A stretch of DNA of 64,000 nt. Source: Lucinisca nassula. Taxonomy: Eukaryota; Mollusca; Bivalvia; Lucinida; Lucinidae. The notes beneath the pieces were generated by a model. It was not told the origin of the DNA, did not search any database, and saw only the letters and a program-made list of their open reading frames with translations. Positions 30,714 to 41,377 of this stretch are shown here, in pieces. How positions within the stretch are numbered: position 1 is the first letter of the stretch; every line of letters begins with the position of its first letter. The position numbers and the translations under genes are program-made. The stretch spans positions 145,264,082 through 145,328,081 of the forward strand of contig OY757015.1 in assembly GCA_963580285.1 (NCBI GenBank), read 5' to 3'.

Positions 30714-30807
30714 GGTTGGTGGATACAGTTTCAGGGAATATATTTTGTCTCCTCTACAAACACTTGCAGGCCCATAATGGCAAGAAATTGCTCTAAAGGA
30801 GTGAATT

Positions 30808-30996
30808 CTTCAACCCTTGTTCTGCTGAGCCTGGTTATGTCTTAACTTTCAAACAATGTAGATCCCAGATCAGATGGAAGAATTGTTTGTGGTTCAGTTT
30901 ATGAATCTGTTGCAATAATTTGCATCAAGTAATCTGAATCGTTGATAATCAGTAGTGGGTGTGGCATATCTTAATATTCAGCAGGTCAAGGGTTAA
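30808..30996. mobile_element. T1 element with collapsed hairpin
   Basis: Left arm CAACCCTTGTTCTGCTGAG and right arm CAGCAGGTCAAGGGTTAA. The centre lost one hairpin arm (GATCAGATGGAAGAATTG). It sits 5 bp from the next T1 copy, in direct repeat. Confidence 0.7.
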
Positions 30997-31001
30997 CCCT
31001 T

Positions 31002-31214
31002 TTAACCCTTATCCTGCTGAATATTCATTTATGCCACACCCATTTCTGTCTATCAACCAATCAAATTACTTGATGTGATTTATTGCCACAAATTCATAAA
31101 CTGAATGCCAAACAGTGTAGATCCTGATCAGATGGCTTCTTCAGAAGCCATCTGATCTGGATCTACACTGTTTGCAAAGATAGGGGTTGTTGTGAACAGC
31201 AAGATGAGGGTTAA
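31002..31214. mobile_element. T1 element, reference-quality copy
   Basis: TTAACCCTTATCCTGCTGAA to GCAAGATGAGGGTTAA (213 bp). The centre reads GTGTAGATCCTGATCAGATG, GCTTCTTCAGAAGC, CATCTGATCTGGATCTACAC. The single-stranded form would fold into one long hairpin. Confidence 0.85.
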
Positions 31215-31660
31215 ACCATACAGAGCAACAGATATCTATGCAAATAGCCTAGATCGAGATGAGACGGTCTCCTCAGGATCTACGATATTTCCTATTCTGT
31301 TCATGATTTTCACCGAAACCCCCACTCGCAATAATATGGACAGGCAGAAATTTCATCATCTTACAATGTTTAACTTCAGATTATAGGACCAGGTATATCA
31401 AACTGATACAATATCACAATCATTATATTATATTACATAAGTATTGCTTCTTCAAATTCATTGAAATACAAAAACTTCAGAATGGCCATGACAATACAAA
31501 AAGGGGTCCACAAGCAAATGTGCTCAGCAGTTAGATCCTTTGGAAGCAAGGAATACACCAAATAAACGAAAATAGCAGACTCGCTTTTATTGAGTCTGTT
31601 CATGACCAGTACTGAAATGTGCAACACCGGCCACGCCCTCTAGCTCCGGCTTAAGCAGAA
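31215..31660. other. no gene seen (downstream of TRIM gene)
   Basis: No exon is visible. AATAAA on the minus strand occurs at about 31587-31592, but distance and context do not settle whether it is the TRIM poly(A) signal. Confidence 0.4.
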
Positions 31661-31770
31661 CTCTATTTTCAAGATGTCTTATTTCAGTCAGGACATTTTA
31701 TGTGAATCACCAATCCAGCAGATCATTCACATGTAATTTCAAGCCTTATTTTCTCAGAAATTATCCTAAA
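31661..31770. repeat. T4 centre fragment
   Basis: CATTTTATGTGAATCACC, GCAGATCATTCACATG and TTTCAAGCCTTATTTTC match the T4 hairpin at 18.3 kb. No TTAA ends are preserved. Confidence 0.5.
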
Positions 31771-31854
31771 TATTTGGTCACCTTAACTTCATACCAAACT
31801 TCCTCTAAAATATGAACAAGTATAATTAAATACCCAATGTTGTGTCTTAATATA

Positions 31855-31930
31855 GCTGAATGAGTCGCAAACAGTGTAGACCCTGATGGCAGCATCTCAT
31901 CTGGGTTTATACTATTTGTTCAGGCCTGTT
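31855..31930. repeat. H hairpin, shortened
   Basis: GCAAACAGTGTAGACCCTGA, GGCAGCATCTCATCTGGG, TTTATACTATTTGTTCAGGCC. Confidence 0.5.
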
Positions 31931-32232
31931 CTGTCTGAATATATACGGTAAATACGGTATTTCTGCAAATGGCAGGACTGGCATTTTAATGGTTACTTTG
32001 GAAACATCCAGCAAGCACACAACACTACAGTTAGCACATTACACTATAATGATGTCACAATGATGTCAATACAATTTTTTTTAAAGACATCAGTGCAAGG
32101 TTACAGAAATCGTGTGTATTCCTTGGGCAGCCAGTACCAGAAATTTAGGAACAGAGATGCTTGACAATACAACAAATTTAGTAATTTGTCATTTGGTCCT
32201 GGAGATTAAGCTTGAGGATTGTATGTTAACCA

Positions 32233-32385
32233 TTACTGCAAATACTTGTAGACTTTGATGCAGTGATTCCCGGAGTCAGCCACTACTACCTGGCCCTCCG
32301 AGCTGATAGCAAGACCCTGGGGTCCATATAGGGGGTCGGCTGAAGTGTTCACGTAGCTCAGGAAAGATCCATTACTGTCAAACAC
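32233..32385 (-). CDS. TRIM2/TRIM3-like protein, last coding exon
   Basis: This exon encodes the final 50 residues and stop (TAA at 32233-32235) of the NHL protein whose main exon is 37804-39987. It reads [12 protein letters not shown]...[18 protein letters not shown] and completes the last NHL blades. It follows a TTTTTCAG acceptor (AG at 32386-32387) and joins in phase 0 to ...GNSRIQ. The C-terminal end in KVYKYLQ closely matches what I know of TRIM2/TRIM3 proteins, which end similarly. The NHL propeller is the substrate- or RNA-binding part in this family. Confidence 0.92.
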   Translation of the reverse strand: MFDSNGSFLSYVNTSADPLYGPQGLAISSEGQVVVADSGNHCIKVYKYLQ

Positions 32386-32540
32386 CTGAAAAATACAAGG
32401 TCAACAAACTAAAGTGAGCAGAACTAAGTTAAGACGCCAAACTTAACATGTGACCTTTGATCACCACCTTTCATGTTTGCTGTCACCAAAAAATCTGACA
32501 TACACACGCTACATTTTACAATGTATATGTTCCAGGACTT

Positions 32541-32747
32541 TTGTGCCAAATGGAATCTTCCTCCTTATATATAGCAGGAGTTCATTCCAAAATTAAGGGG
32601 TGTCAAGTTGTGTTTTCTACAAAATTTATTTGAAAAAATGGCTGAACTTTTAGCAAACAGTGGAGGCCCTAAACAGATGCCGCTGATCTGGGCCTGCACT
32701 GTTTGCCAGGCTACCCGTTTTGGGGTTTCTGGTACTAAATGAGTTAA
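32541..32747. mobile_element. T3 element
   Basis: GCCAAATGGAATCTTCCTCC, TATATATAGCAGGAGTTC, AAAATGGCTGAAC, GCAAACAGTGGAGGCCC hairpin, then CCCGTTTTGGGGTTTCTGG, TACTAAATGAGTTAA. The left TTAA is not preserved. Confidence 0.65.
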
Positions 32748-32986
32748 TGTCCTGCAATACATCTGCCTGGTAACAGATAACTCTTAGGACACCAAGGAAA
32801 ATTTCAAAGCAGATGACAACTGTTATATCATTTTCAAATAAGGCGGTTCTTCTGTCGTGGTTTATTTTTGTTATGGTTTGTCTTTGAGTGTGTGTATCGC
32901 TTGTATTTTTTTCTTTTGGATAGCCAAATTTGGCCATTTTGTGGGAAAGTAACTGTCCTTTTGGCTTTCCACTATTGATGTTTCCA

Positions 32987-33199
32987 TTTACCCTTATCTT
33001 GCTGTTCACGACAAACCCTATCTTTGCAAACAGTGTAAATCCAGATCAGATGGCTTCTGAAGAAGCCATCTGATCAGGATCTACACTGTTTGACATTCAG
33101 TTTATGAATTTGTAGGAATAAATTACATCAAATAATTTGATTGGTTGATAGACAGAAATGGGTGTGGCTTAAATGAATATTCAGCAAGAGAAGGGTTAA
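32987..33199. mobile_element. T1 element, inverted orientation
   Basis: TTTACCCTTATCTTGCTG at the left (TTAA changed to TTTA), GATGGCTTCTGAAGAAGCCATC centre, AGCAAGAGAAGGGTTAA at the right. Confidence 0.75.
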
Positions 33200-33249
33200 G
33201 GTCTCTTTGATGTCTCTGATAGGCACTGTGTTTCGATCCCATAACTTCT

Positions 33250-33312
33250 ATTTTGATATCTAATGTCAATCATCTGCCTCAGCAGATAATCACATTTATG
33301 TCAAGCCTAAAG
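33250..33312. repeat. T4 centre fragment
   Basis: AATGTCAATCATCTGCC / CAGCAGATAATCACATTTATG / TCAAGCC. Confidence 0.45.
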
Positions 33313-33342
33313 GGGAAACAAGAGCAGTCACTATAGGTGACC

Positions 33343-33625
33343 AATGCCCCCCCCCCCCCCCTTTGGGAGCCAATTTCTAAGTTTTTGAAACATTTCAAGG
33401 GGAGATAATTCAGCCAAAAATGATAACAGAGTTATGGCCCTTGGTCAGAAGGAAGCCCTTGTAATGGTGAATAAGTGTGTGAAGTTTCATGGGGCTAGGT
33501 CAAATACTTTTGAAGTTATGCTCAAGGTTAAAGTTTTTTTGACGGACATACACACAAACAAACAAACAGACAGACGGGGCAAATAGTATATGCCCCCGAA
33601 TCAAAGATTGTCGGGGGGCATAAAA
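33343..33625 (+). mobile_element. V1-related element without tandem array
   Basis: After a poly-C run it has GGGAGCCAATTTCTAAG, AGTTATGGCCCTTGGTCAG, GTGAAGTTTCATGGGGC, GACGGACATACACACAAAC and the terminal palindrome ATGCCCCCGAATC / GATTGTCGGGGGGCAT. Its end matches V1 but the internal sequence differs. Confidence 0.6.
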
Positions 33626-33734
33626 AACACTGTGAAAATTCTGCATGTTAGTCATGATTGGTGTTTAAGGGTTAAACCCAGATCAATGAAGCAGTATGAT
33701 CATGGTTTTCACTGGCCATTCCACTAAAAACATG

Positions 33735-34260
33735 TGAAACAAAACAAAAAAAAGATAGGATGCAGACAAGCCAAAATTGACAGTTTTGGGGGGCTGCGTC
33801 CTTGAACAAAAGGTCAAGGTCACCAAAATCTAAACAAATCTTTGGCTGGTTGCAATGATATATTGTACCAAGTTTGACCTAATTTCATTAATTTGTTCAT
33901 GAGAGAGGGTGCAGACACGTCATTTTTGGCCCAAAATTGACTGTTTTGGGGACCTTTGCCCTTGGAAATTAGGCTCAAGGTCATCAAAAAATCTAATGGG
34001 TGTTTTCCCCTATCCCAGTGATGTAACCATGCAAGTTTTTAGTTCGAATGCATCAATATGTTCAGGAAAAAACAGGAGGTAGGGTGCAGACAAGCCAAAA
34101 TTGACAGTTTGTGGGGCCTGTGTCCTTGGACATAAGGTCAAGGTCACCAAAATCTAACCCAATCTTTGGTCATTTGCAATGATATATTGTACCAAATTGG
34201 ATCAAATTTCATTAATTCTTTCATACGACAGGGTGCAGACACATCATTTTTGGCCCAAAA
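33735..34260. repeat. diverged tandem repeat, about 330 bp unit
   Basis: AGACAAGCCAAAATTGACAG, AGGTCAAGGTCACCAAAATC, TTGCAATGATATATTGTACC and GGGTGCAGACAC blocks occur twice in the same order (from about 33763 and 34093). Further units continue into the duplication at 34261. Confidence 0.65.
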
Positions 34261-34980
34261 TGGACAGTTTTGGGGGCCTGTGCACTTGGAAATTAGGCTC
34301 AAGGTCAAACCTTAATGGCTGTTTTCCCTTATCCTAGTGATGTAACCATGCAAGTTTAGTCCGAATCCATCCATATGTTCAGGAGATATAGAATATCTTT
34401 TCTATGGTCATTCTCTCCCTTCCGCTGATTCAAGATGGGCATTTGTCAGTTTCTGGCGATAGACTGTGCACTGTACTGGAAAACGGCTTACCTATAAGCC
34501 TGCCCAGGAAAAGTGTGGATAGGTAAAACCGACCGGCTCACAAATGACCTAAATAGTGTTGACTGGGCCATTAAACTCCAACACAAACAAACAAATCATT
34601 TGAAGCATCTGTCTGGCAAATGGACAGTTTTGGGGGCCTGTGCACTTGGAAATTAGGCTCAAGGTCAAACCTTAATGGCTGTTTTCCCTTATCCTAGTGA
34701 TGTAACCATGCAAGTTTAGTCCGAATCCATCCATATGTTCAGGAGATATAGTATATCTTTTCTATGGTCATTCTCTCCCTTCCGCTGATTCAAGATGGGC
34801 ATTTGTCAGTTTCTGGCAATAGACTGTGCACTGTACTGGAAAACGGCTTACCTATAAGCCTGCCCAGGAAAAGTGTGGATAGGTAAAACCGACCGGCTCA
34901 CAAATGACCTAAATAGTGTTGACTGGGCCATTAAACTCCAACACAAACAAACAAATCATTTGAAGCATCTGTCTGGCAGA
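34261..34980 (+). repeat. 360-bp tandem duplication containing an S3 SINE
   Basis: 34261-34620 and 34621-34980 align base for base with only a few differences (for example GATATAGAATATC versus GATATAGTATATC, and CTGGCGATAG versus CTGGCAATAG). Each copy holds a 5'-truncated S3 SINE ending GACTGGGCCATTAAACTCC plus a CAAA tail, and about 130 bp of the 33.7-kb repeat. A recent duplication inside the TRIM intron. Confidence 0.9.
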
Positions 34981-35115
34981 GGCTTCGCATGAAATGTCAA
35001 CAAGTCCTATCTTTTTCCAACAAACTTGAGAACATGTAATTAGAAATAATTAAGAATGTCATATTATGCTGTAGTTGAAATTGGCACTTTAAAGGGTTAG
35101 GCCTGCAAAAAAAAA

Positions 35116-35442
35116 TACCGTATTCGACCTATTTACCGCACATGCTCCTATAAGCGCACACCAAACCTTTTTCTGGAAAAAATACACAAGCGCACAATTT
35201 ACAGTAACCTCCCAACAAATTCATATTGAATTTTGCTGCATCTTTGACCCAGACAATCATATGTATATGTGGTGAATCCCTATGCTGAAATTCAACTCTA
35301 TAAAATAATCATATCGGAAGCTTTTTTTCATATTTTTTTTCGTATTGAGTGTGCGCTTATTAGGTAGATTTTTCACCACAATATTTTCATACAATTTTGA
35401 AAAAACTAAACGCACAGTGCGGTAAATAGGTCGAACACGGTA
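35116..35442. mobile_element. 327-bp MITE with 26-bp inverted repeats
   Basis: The left end TACCGTATTCGACC...TACCGCAC and right end GTGCGGTA...GGTCGAACACGGTA are complementary with one mismatch over 26 bp. The inner arms also contain related GCGCACA / GTGCGCTTAT. TA at both borders could be the target duplication. No coding capacity. Confidence 0.75.
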
Positions 35443-36022
35443 GTTGTGTTTTCCCTTTAACATATCGAAAACTGGTATGGGTCGGTAGGTCGCAAAAACT
35501 ATTTTTTTTTTTTTTTTTGTCAAAATTTTATTTGGCAGAAAAATTTATAAAACACGACTATTACCTGAAACTATTCAAATAAGGAGGTTGATTCAAGTAT
35601 AAGTTTAGCTATTTTGACAGTTTTAAGAATTTTTATCAGAAGTGCTAGAAAAAAGTTAAGTTTTGTAGGTAGGAACATCTTTTTATTTTTTTTCTGGATG
35701 GCAATAAAAATTGCATGGTAGACACAAAAAATCAGGGTCAGTCTCATTAGCGGAAACACAGCTTTTTTTTTAGGCCTTATGTGTTCAATTATGAGCCACA
35801 CTTGCCTTAAATAATTGCTAAACATTTTTGTTGTTGTTTTTATACGGAACAATTACATGTACTATATAAAATGATCCTTTTTAATATGCATTTTGCATAA
35901 TTTTTAAACATATCACTTACAAATAAATACTTAACTTACAGTTTCATAACCTTACACTGGCATGAAATTTGAAGCTACATGTATTAATTTTCTGATGATG
36001 TAACATCATATCAACGAAGAAC
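35443..36022. other. no gene seen, AT-rich intron sequence
   Basis: Includes poly-T of 20 at about 35500-35518. Minus-strand open frames of 88-93 codons here are low complexity and lysine-rich; I reject them as genes. Confidence 0.5.
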
Positions 36023-36024
36023 TA

Positions 36025-36958
36025 TACTCAGTCAAAAAAGTAACTATACCAACTTTCGGGTGAAACTCACTAGATATCTGGGAGCTATTGAGCTAAATTT
36101 GGCTTTAGACATTTAAATCGGACGTTTAGCTCGAGAATGCTCAAACTTGCATGTGTCAATACCTTTCTGCTCCAGAGTTGTCTTCCAATATGTGCCTAGA
36201 AAGATTTTGGTAGAAAATGGACATTGCGCATGTGCAGAAAGTTCTTTTTTGTCTAAGATAGAAGACAATATTCTCTGAACATCAGATAACACTTTACTTT
36301 TACAATATCTCATGATCTCGCATTATAAGCGAGGTTTTAATTTGTGAAATTCTCAAATTATCTCCCTTGCAATTAAAAATATAGCAATTTTCGAACTGCT
36401 TTAATTTTATTCCTGTCAATAAATTTTTGCCATTTTTTTCAAAAAACGCTTTGTGTCCACCATTGCTGTTCATCATGATGGTAAAAAATACAGAAAATTC
36501 ATGTAGCATGTAGCACTATCGATGGCGATTTTCTATGGAGTTCCCATTGAAAGCAGCATTTGCACACAACTTCTAAGAATTGGAGGTCAATATGTGATAG
36601 CCTGTTTCTCTTAACTGATGCAACTTAAGTTCCAAATCTTTTGTGAACAGACGCAAATGGTATCTAAAGAAATGTCACATGTATCAAATTTTAGAAATGT
36701 AGGGTACAGGGAAATTTTGTGAAGTTAAATCATTGCATGTTTTAATGATTTTTCTCTGCGAAAATGACACAGTGACCCCTTGGGTGTTTAAAGCAATAGT
36801 CTACAATGATGTGTTTACGAAAACAAAAAAGAATGGTGCTTTTGCACGAAAAAAAATGAGTCTTCTTATCAAAACATAACTATATTTGTGTAGTTTTTAT
36901 CTGTAGTAGCTATAGTAACAGAAGCAATTTTAGGTATAGGAACTTTTTTGACTGAGTA
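36025..36958. mobile_element. 934-bp TA-flanked transposon, no transposase
   Basis: TIRs are TACTCAGTCAAAAAAGTAAC...at the left and its complement ending GACTGAGTA at the right, about 26 bp with two mismatches, flanked by TA on both sides. This fits a Tc1/mariner-type non-autonomous element. The interior has no transposase motif. Confidence 0.75.
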
Positions 36959-37126
36959 TATATTTCTGTTCAAACAAAAAAGAATCGGAATCAGTATGGT
37001 TACTGGTGACACTTCAAATGACACTCATACACCAAGACCTGTGATGAGAAGCTAGTCCCTAGCTCTCACCAAAGAGGCAAACTTAGCTACACAATCCTCA
37101 GCACCTGAAGGGTATGTTCTGGGTAC

Positions 37127-37217
37127 TTAACCCTTATCTTGCTGAATATTCATTTTAGCCACACCCATCTCTGACTTTGAACCAATCAGATTGCTTGATG
37201 TAATTTATTCCTACAAT
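37127..37217. mobile_element. T1 element left arm
   Basis: TTAACCCTTATCTTGCTGAA, TTTTAGCCACACCCATC, AACCAATCAGATTGCTTG, then a break at CTACAATGTGCAC. Confidence 0.65.
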
Positions 37218-37569
37218 GTGCACTAATACCACCCCCACCCCTGGCTAATGTGAATAGTTAAAGCTCCATTCAGACACAACTTTCAATCTTGTAGACAGGT
37301 CAAGAATTTTGTCCCAGACTTCTGTTTTCTGTAAAACATAGCTTCAACTGAGGTCACACAGAGCTCCTATTGAGAGAATGATGAGAATAATCAAGGGTTA
37401 GTTTTCCTTGTTTTGTCTTGTTAGAAAGGTATGTTCTGGATACTTAATTTAGGGTCAGTTTTCCTTAATTCTTGTTAGAAACAAGTTGTACTGACTTGGT
37501 AGAATTACCTGGATGACATACCAACTACATGTTTTATTGAAGAACAAGAAATTTGATATTTTAAAACAT

Positions 37570-37675
37570 TTTTCGTTGTAAATAAGGCTTGACATTACAT
37601 GTGAATCGTCTGCTGTTCACTTTGAAAATGCTGTCTGGTATATAGTCATGACTTAAGCAGTCAAAGTGTTAAGAT
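37570..37675. repeat. T4 centre fragment
   Basis: AAGGCTTGACATTACATGTG, AATCGTCTGC then TGTTCACTTTG, one hairpin arm only. Confidence 0.45.
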
Positions 37676-37803
37676 CCATAACAATGTAGATGGAATGATG
37701 GAGGTAAAACCATGCAGACACCTGATGACCTAAGTCAGATATGAATCCAACTAAGCCAATGTATCTAGCATTTCCTTACCTGTACTTCTGGACTAGAACC
37801 TAC

Positions 37804-39987
37804 CTGTATTCTAGAGTTTCCCCAGTCAGCCACCAGTATATTCCCATAATCATCAACAGCAACCCCAGTGGGAGCATTGAACTGGCCGTTACCCTCACCA
37901 TTGGAACCGAAGCCAAACAAATAGTTCCCTTCACAGTCAAACACCTTCACACAGTGGTTGTGGAAATCAGAAATAATTATATCATTACTAGCATTCACTG
38001 CAACAAAGTGTGGTCCAGCAAACTGGTCATCGCGGTTGCCACGGGAACCAAACTTAGAAATGAGTTTCCCATTGGACTGAAAGATGAAAATAGTGCTAGC
38101 TTTGTTATCCACAACAATTATATGTCCATTTGAATCTACTGCAATTCCTTTTGGTCCTAACAATTTTCCTGTCCCTATCTTGTTAATGTACTTCCCCTCA
38201 GGAGAGAATACACTGACCCACTTGTTATCATAATCTGCCACCAGATAGTTTCCATTTAGAGTTACTCCTACACCAGTTGGTCTCTGCATTTTACCAGGAA
38301 CACGCCCAGGAGCTCCAAACCTTAACTTGCAATCTCCAGCCAAAGTGAAAACTTGGGCTACCTGGTTATTACTGTCTGTGACTAGAATTTTACCATTTGT
38401 AGAACACAACCCTTGTGGATTTGTGAATTCCCCTTTGTTTCTACCTTTCACCCCCACCCGCCACAAAAGGTCATCCTCTATTATATTACTTCTCCGATTT
38501 GATCCTGACCTTGAACTTGAAGGTCGTTTGGTTCCTTTTTGCTTTACAACTGTTCTTGGAATCTTTGAAGAACTTCCGGTGCTGTCAGTTTCATCCGTAG
38601 CCTTAGATACAGCCTTGACTTTAAAGGGGGATCCTCTTATATGCTGTCCATAGAGTTTTATAAACATTATATAATTGTCTTCTCTTGGCAATAAATAGAC
38701 TAGTTCGAAAGCGCCATTCTGCTGGTCAGTTATGGCAGGAATAATTCTATCTCCATTTGTTGCTTGGAGTTCAGATTCTATCTGGGAATGTCCGGTTTTG
38801 ACTAGATTACCATGGTGATCTTTGGTTGTTATGGTAACAACTCCAGGTTTGTTTACAACTGCATGTCTAAGACTATCACCCGTTGCTGTAGTATTAAAAG
38901 CTATTGCACTGTTATACTGAATACAGCCTAAATTACCAATGGATTTCTTCAGTCCTTGACAATGGGCAGTGTCAAAGTTAACAAAGTCATTCTCCTCAGG
39001 CTGTTGTTGGATTCTAGAATAACTATACTCTCTTAACTTATCAGTCATCTCTTTCTTTACTAGTAAAATCTCTGTATCATTGCCATGTTCTAATGTTTCT
39101 TCTGTAAACTCACAACAGTTACTGATTTTTGTCAAAATATTCTCTAAATTTTCTTTCTGCTCTTTTAGAACTTTTTGTTTATGATTATAAATATTGTTTA
39201 AATCTTTTACTAATGTAGATTTTCTTTCAGCCATTAGTTTTATAAGGTCATCAAAGGTTTCAACAAGTTTGGATTCAGTAACTTCAGTCTGTTTAGTCAA
39301 AGACTGAATTAACTCCTGTATTTGGTTTATCGAAGCTTCTATATTTGGTATTTGTTGTTTTGCACCTTTGATGAGTTCATGCAGTGTTGACTTGTGTTCT
39401 TTGATAGCTTCAGCTACTGAGATGATTCCATGTCCTATGTGTTCAACACTTGTACAGTCTTGACACACACCTGTCTCACATCCTGTACAGTAGAACTGTA
39501 GCGGGTTTCCATCATGATTTGGACAGGTTAGTGAGACAGGCTCTTCACTGTCCCCTGATGATGAGAATGCTGTAATATTGACTAGAGTATGGAGTTTGAG
39601 ATTATCATCCTCCCGGTGTGGAACAACACATTTTTCACATAGAAGTTTATCACAGTCTGAACATTTAGAAACCAGCTTTGAATTCTCCTCATTACAAATC
39701 CCACAAATCTCTGTTTGACCCACAACCTCCATGAGATTTGATATCAAAAAGTTGGTCTGCAATGCTTTTACCCCATCCACTGGTAGAATGGACTGTTGCC
39801 TACAGACAGGACAAGAAACTGACAAGCTTTCCTCAGGAATATAATTGGACAGGCAGACCTGGCAGAATGTATGGAGGCACGGCAAGACCTTTGGGTTGCA
39901 GTAGCGCCCGAGACATATACCACAATTGAGGAATTCTCTGTCTAGTGTTTGCTGGAGATAGTCTGGGTTGTTGTTAAGGTTTGCCAT
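37804..39987 (-). CDS. TRIM2/TRIM3-like E3 ligase, main coding exon
   Basis: Residues 1-728 of a 778-residue TRIM-NHL protein; with the exon at 32233 it is complete at the C-terminus. The start is the ATG at 39985-39987, giving MANLNNNPDY, because a TTTTCAG acceptor at 40018-40019 makes the in-frame upstream ATG intronic. Domains: C3HC4 RING with C22, C25, C37, H39, C42, C45, C59, C62; a B-box1-like cluster C95/C98/C109/C112/C117/C120/H124/H133; B-box2 C155/H158/C167/C170/C175/C178/H183/H186; coiled coil about 195-325; filamin repeat about 355-460 ending HIRGSPFKVKA; a basic serine-rich linker; six NHL repeats from 508. RING TRIM-NHL proteins are E3 ubiquitin ligases; TRIM2/3 act mainly in neurons and muscle of vertebrates. 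Order, linker KQKGTKRPSS and NHL sequence point to TRIM2/3 rather than TRIM71 or TRIM32. The gene exists as one copy here with no frame damage. Confidence 0.95.
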
Positions 39988-40017
39988 CTCCGACCGACCC
40001 CTCTGGAACCCTGTGAC

Positions 40018-40135
40018 CTGAAAATACAACAGAGGAACATCATTAATCTTTGTAATTGTTATATACATCTGAGCCCAGTTGTTCAAAGCATTGTTAATGC
40101 TCTGCATGCTGGGTATTTTTTTTTTTTTTTTCAGT
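40018..40135 (-). other. TRIM upstream intron end
   Basis: On the minus strand GTTGTATTTTCAG|GTCACAG is a good 3' splice site, so the start codon exon begins at 40017 with a 30-nt 5' UTR part. The upstream noncoding exon and promoter were not identified. Confidence 0.65.
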
Positions 40136-40164
40136 TGACAACATTTTGAAATATTTATCTTATT

Positions 40165-40265
40165 TTTTACTGGAGAACAGGATTTGACATTTCAGGCAGA
40201 TTGTCTCCCTATGGGAGACAATTTGCATGAAATAGCAAAACCTGCTTTCAGAAAAAAGAATAATA
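40165..40265. repeat. palindromic repeat fragment
   Basis: CAGGATTTGACATTTCAGGC, AGATTGTCTCCC / GGGAGACAATTTGCATG, AAATAGCAAAACCTG form an imperfect hairpin. Confidence 0.55.
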
Positions 40266-40451
40266 AAAAATTCATCAAATTTTCATCTGTTGAATTAGCC
40301 TAGAGAGTGGTAACAATGTTAATGCAACAAAATCAATGTAAGTGTCCAAAATGTTATTGTTCTACTTCTAATAAAGACATTTTTGGTGAAAACAATGAAA
40401 GTTGCAAAAACATTTGCAAAAGCAACTAACATTATTTTAGCAAATTCCTTA

Positions 40452-40668
40452 TTAACCCATTGTATACTAGTGGACTCTTCCATTGCTATATGTTGGACAA
40501 GTCCATTTGTCATAATAAGGGGTGTCAAGACTATTGTTTTGTTTTTATTCTATTTTTGATGGAAAATTCTGTTAGAAAATAGTGCAGGCCCTGATCAGAC
40601 ACTGCATTCTTGGGCCTCTGATCTGGGCCTGCACTATTTGCCAAGGTACCCCTTTAGGGGTTGGTTAA
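40452..40668. mobile_element. T2 element, complete
   Basis: TTAACCCATTGTATACTAGT, GTTGGACAAGTCCATTTG, GATCAGACACTGCATTC hairpin, GGTACCCCTTTAGGGG and a degraded TTGGTTAA end. Confidence 0.75.
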
Positions 40669-40849
40669 AATATCACAGCTTTAAATAACGATTAGTTTAC
40701 TAACAACCAAACACTGGAGCTACTGAGGGTAAAAGGTTATTTTGCTCATTTTCATTGGCTATTTTATTCATTGGCACCCTGTTTTACCCTAAGTAGTCAG
40801 ACACTTCAACATTCTAAAACATTCCTGTGTCTAAAAATAGCAGGATAAG

Positions 40850-40925
40850 TGGCAAAAAGTATAGACCCTGAGACCCTATGTTCTGCGGCATCTTATCAGG
40901 TCTACACTGTTTGTTAAGGCCACGA
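40850..40925. repeat. H hairpin, diverged
   Basis: GGCAAAAAGTATAGACCC, GTTCTGCGGCATCTTATCAG, GTCTACACTGTTTGTTAAGG. Confidence 0.45.
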
Positions 40926-41139
40926 GTGTCTGTTTAAATACAGTAAAATCTGTCGTAGTGGCCACCTCTATTAAAACAACCATTAACCGGTCTTAAGCAA
41001 GCATGCATCCCGTTCCTGAAAATTCCAAATACATAAAAATGTCCCTGTATTAGCAAGCACCTGTCTAAAGCAAGCATATTTTGATTATACATTTGATGCT
41101 GGTTGCACAGTACATATACTTATGGTAAATATGGTTTCA

Positions 41140-41367
41140 CTGTGGTTTGAGCCTGCCAAGCTTGGATCACGAGTGACTAATGCCAAGTTCTGCAACTGAA
41201 AGTCAGCTGGTTTTCTCTGGGTTCAGGTCAAATGTGACTGACAACAATGTTCTGCAACAGAAGGTCAGGTGATTTTCTCCGGGTACTCCGTTTTTTCCAA
41301 CCTCTGAAGCGATCGGCTTGATATGAGTGAAATATTCTTGAAAGAGCCGTAAAACCGAAGCATACCC
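41140..41367 (+). mobile_element. S5 SINE body
   Basis: It has AAGTTCTGCAACTGAAAG twice (an internal duplication), GGTTTTCTCTGGGTTC, GATCGGCTTGATATGAGTG, AAATATTCTTGAAAGAGCCG, TAAAACCG. The 3' block is a diverged version of the S1 3' module. Confidence 0.6.
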
Positions 41368-41377
41368 CCCCCCTTCC

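Larger units (their letters stand above)
32386..37803 (-). other. TRIM gene intron, 5.4 kb, filled with repeats
   Basis: Donor CAG|GTAGGT (37803 inward) and acceptor TTTTTCAG (32386-32387) are canonical. The intron contains T1, T3, V1-type, S3 and two TIR elements listed separately. I see no additional coding exon inside, and the flanking exons join without loss of NHL sequence. Confidence 0.85.

Noticed and set aside
35257..35852. Minus-strand lysine/phenylalanine-rich frames in the TRIM intron
   Set aside because: Low complexity, AT-driven, partly inside a MITE, no motif.
37805..38653. Plus-strand frames opposite the TRIM exon
   Set aside because: They are shadows of the minus-strand coding exon.
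40020..40107. 40-residue N-terminal extension of the TRIM protein
   Set aside because: A strong TTTTCAG splice acceptor lies between it and the RING domain, and the sequence is not TRIM-like.
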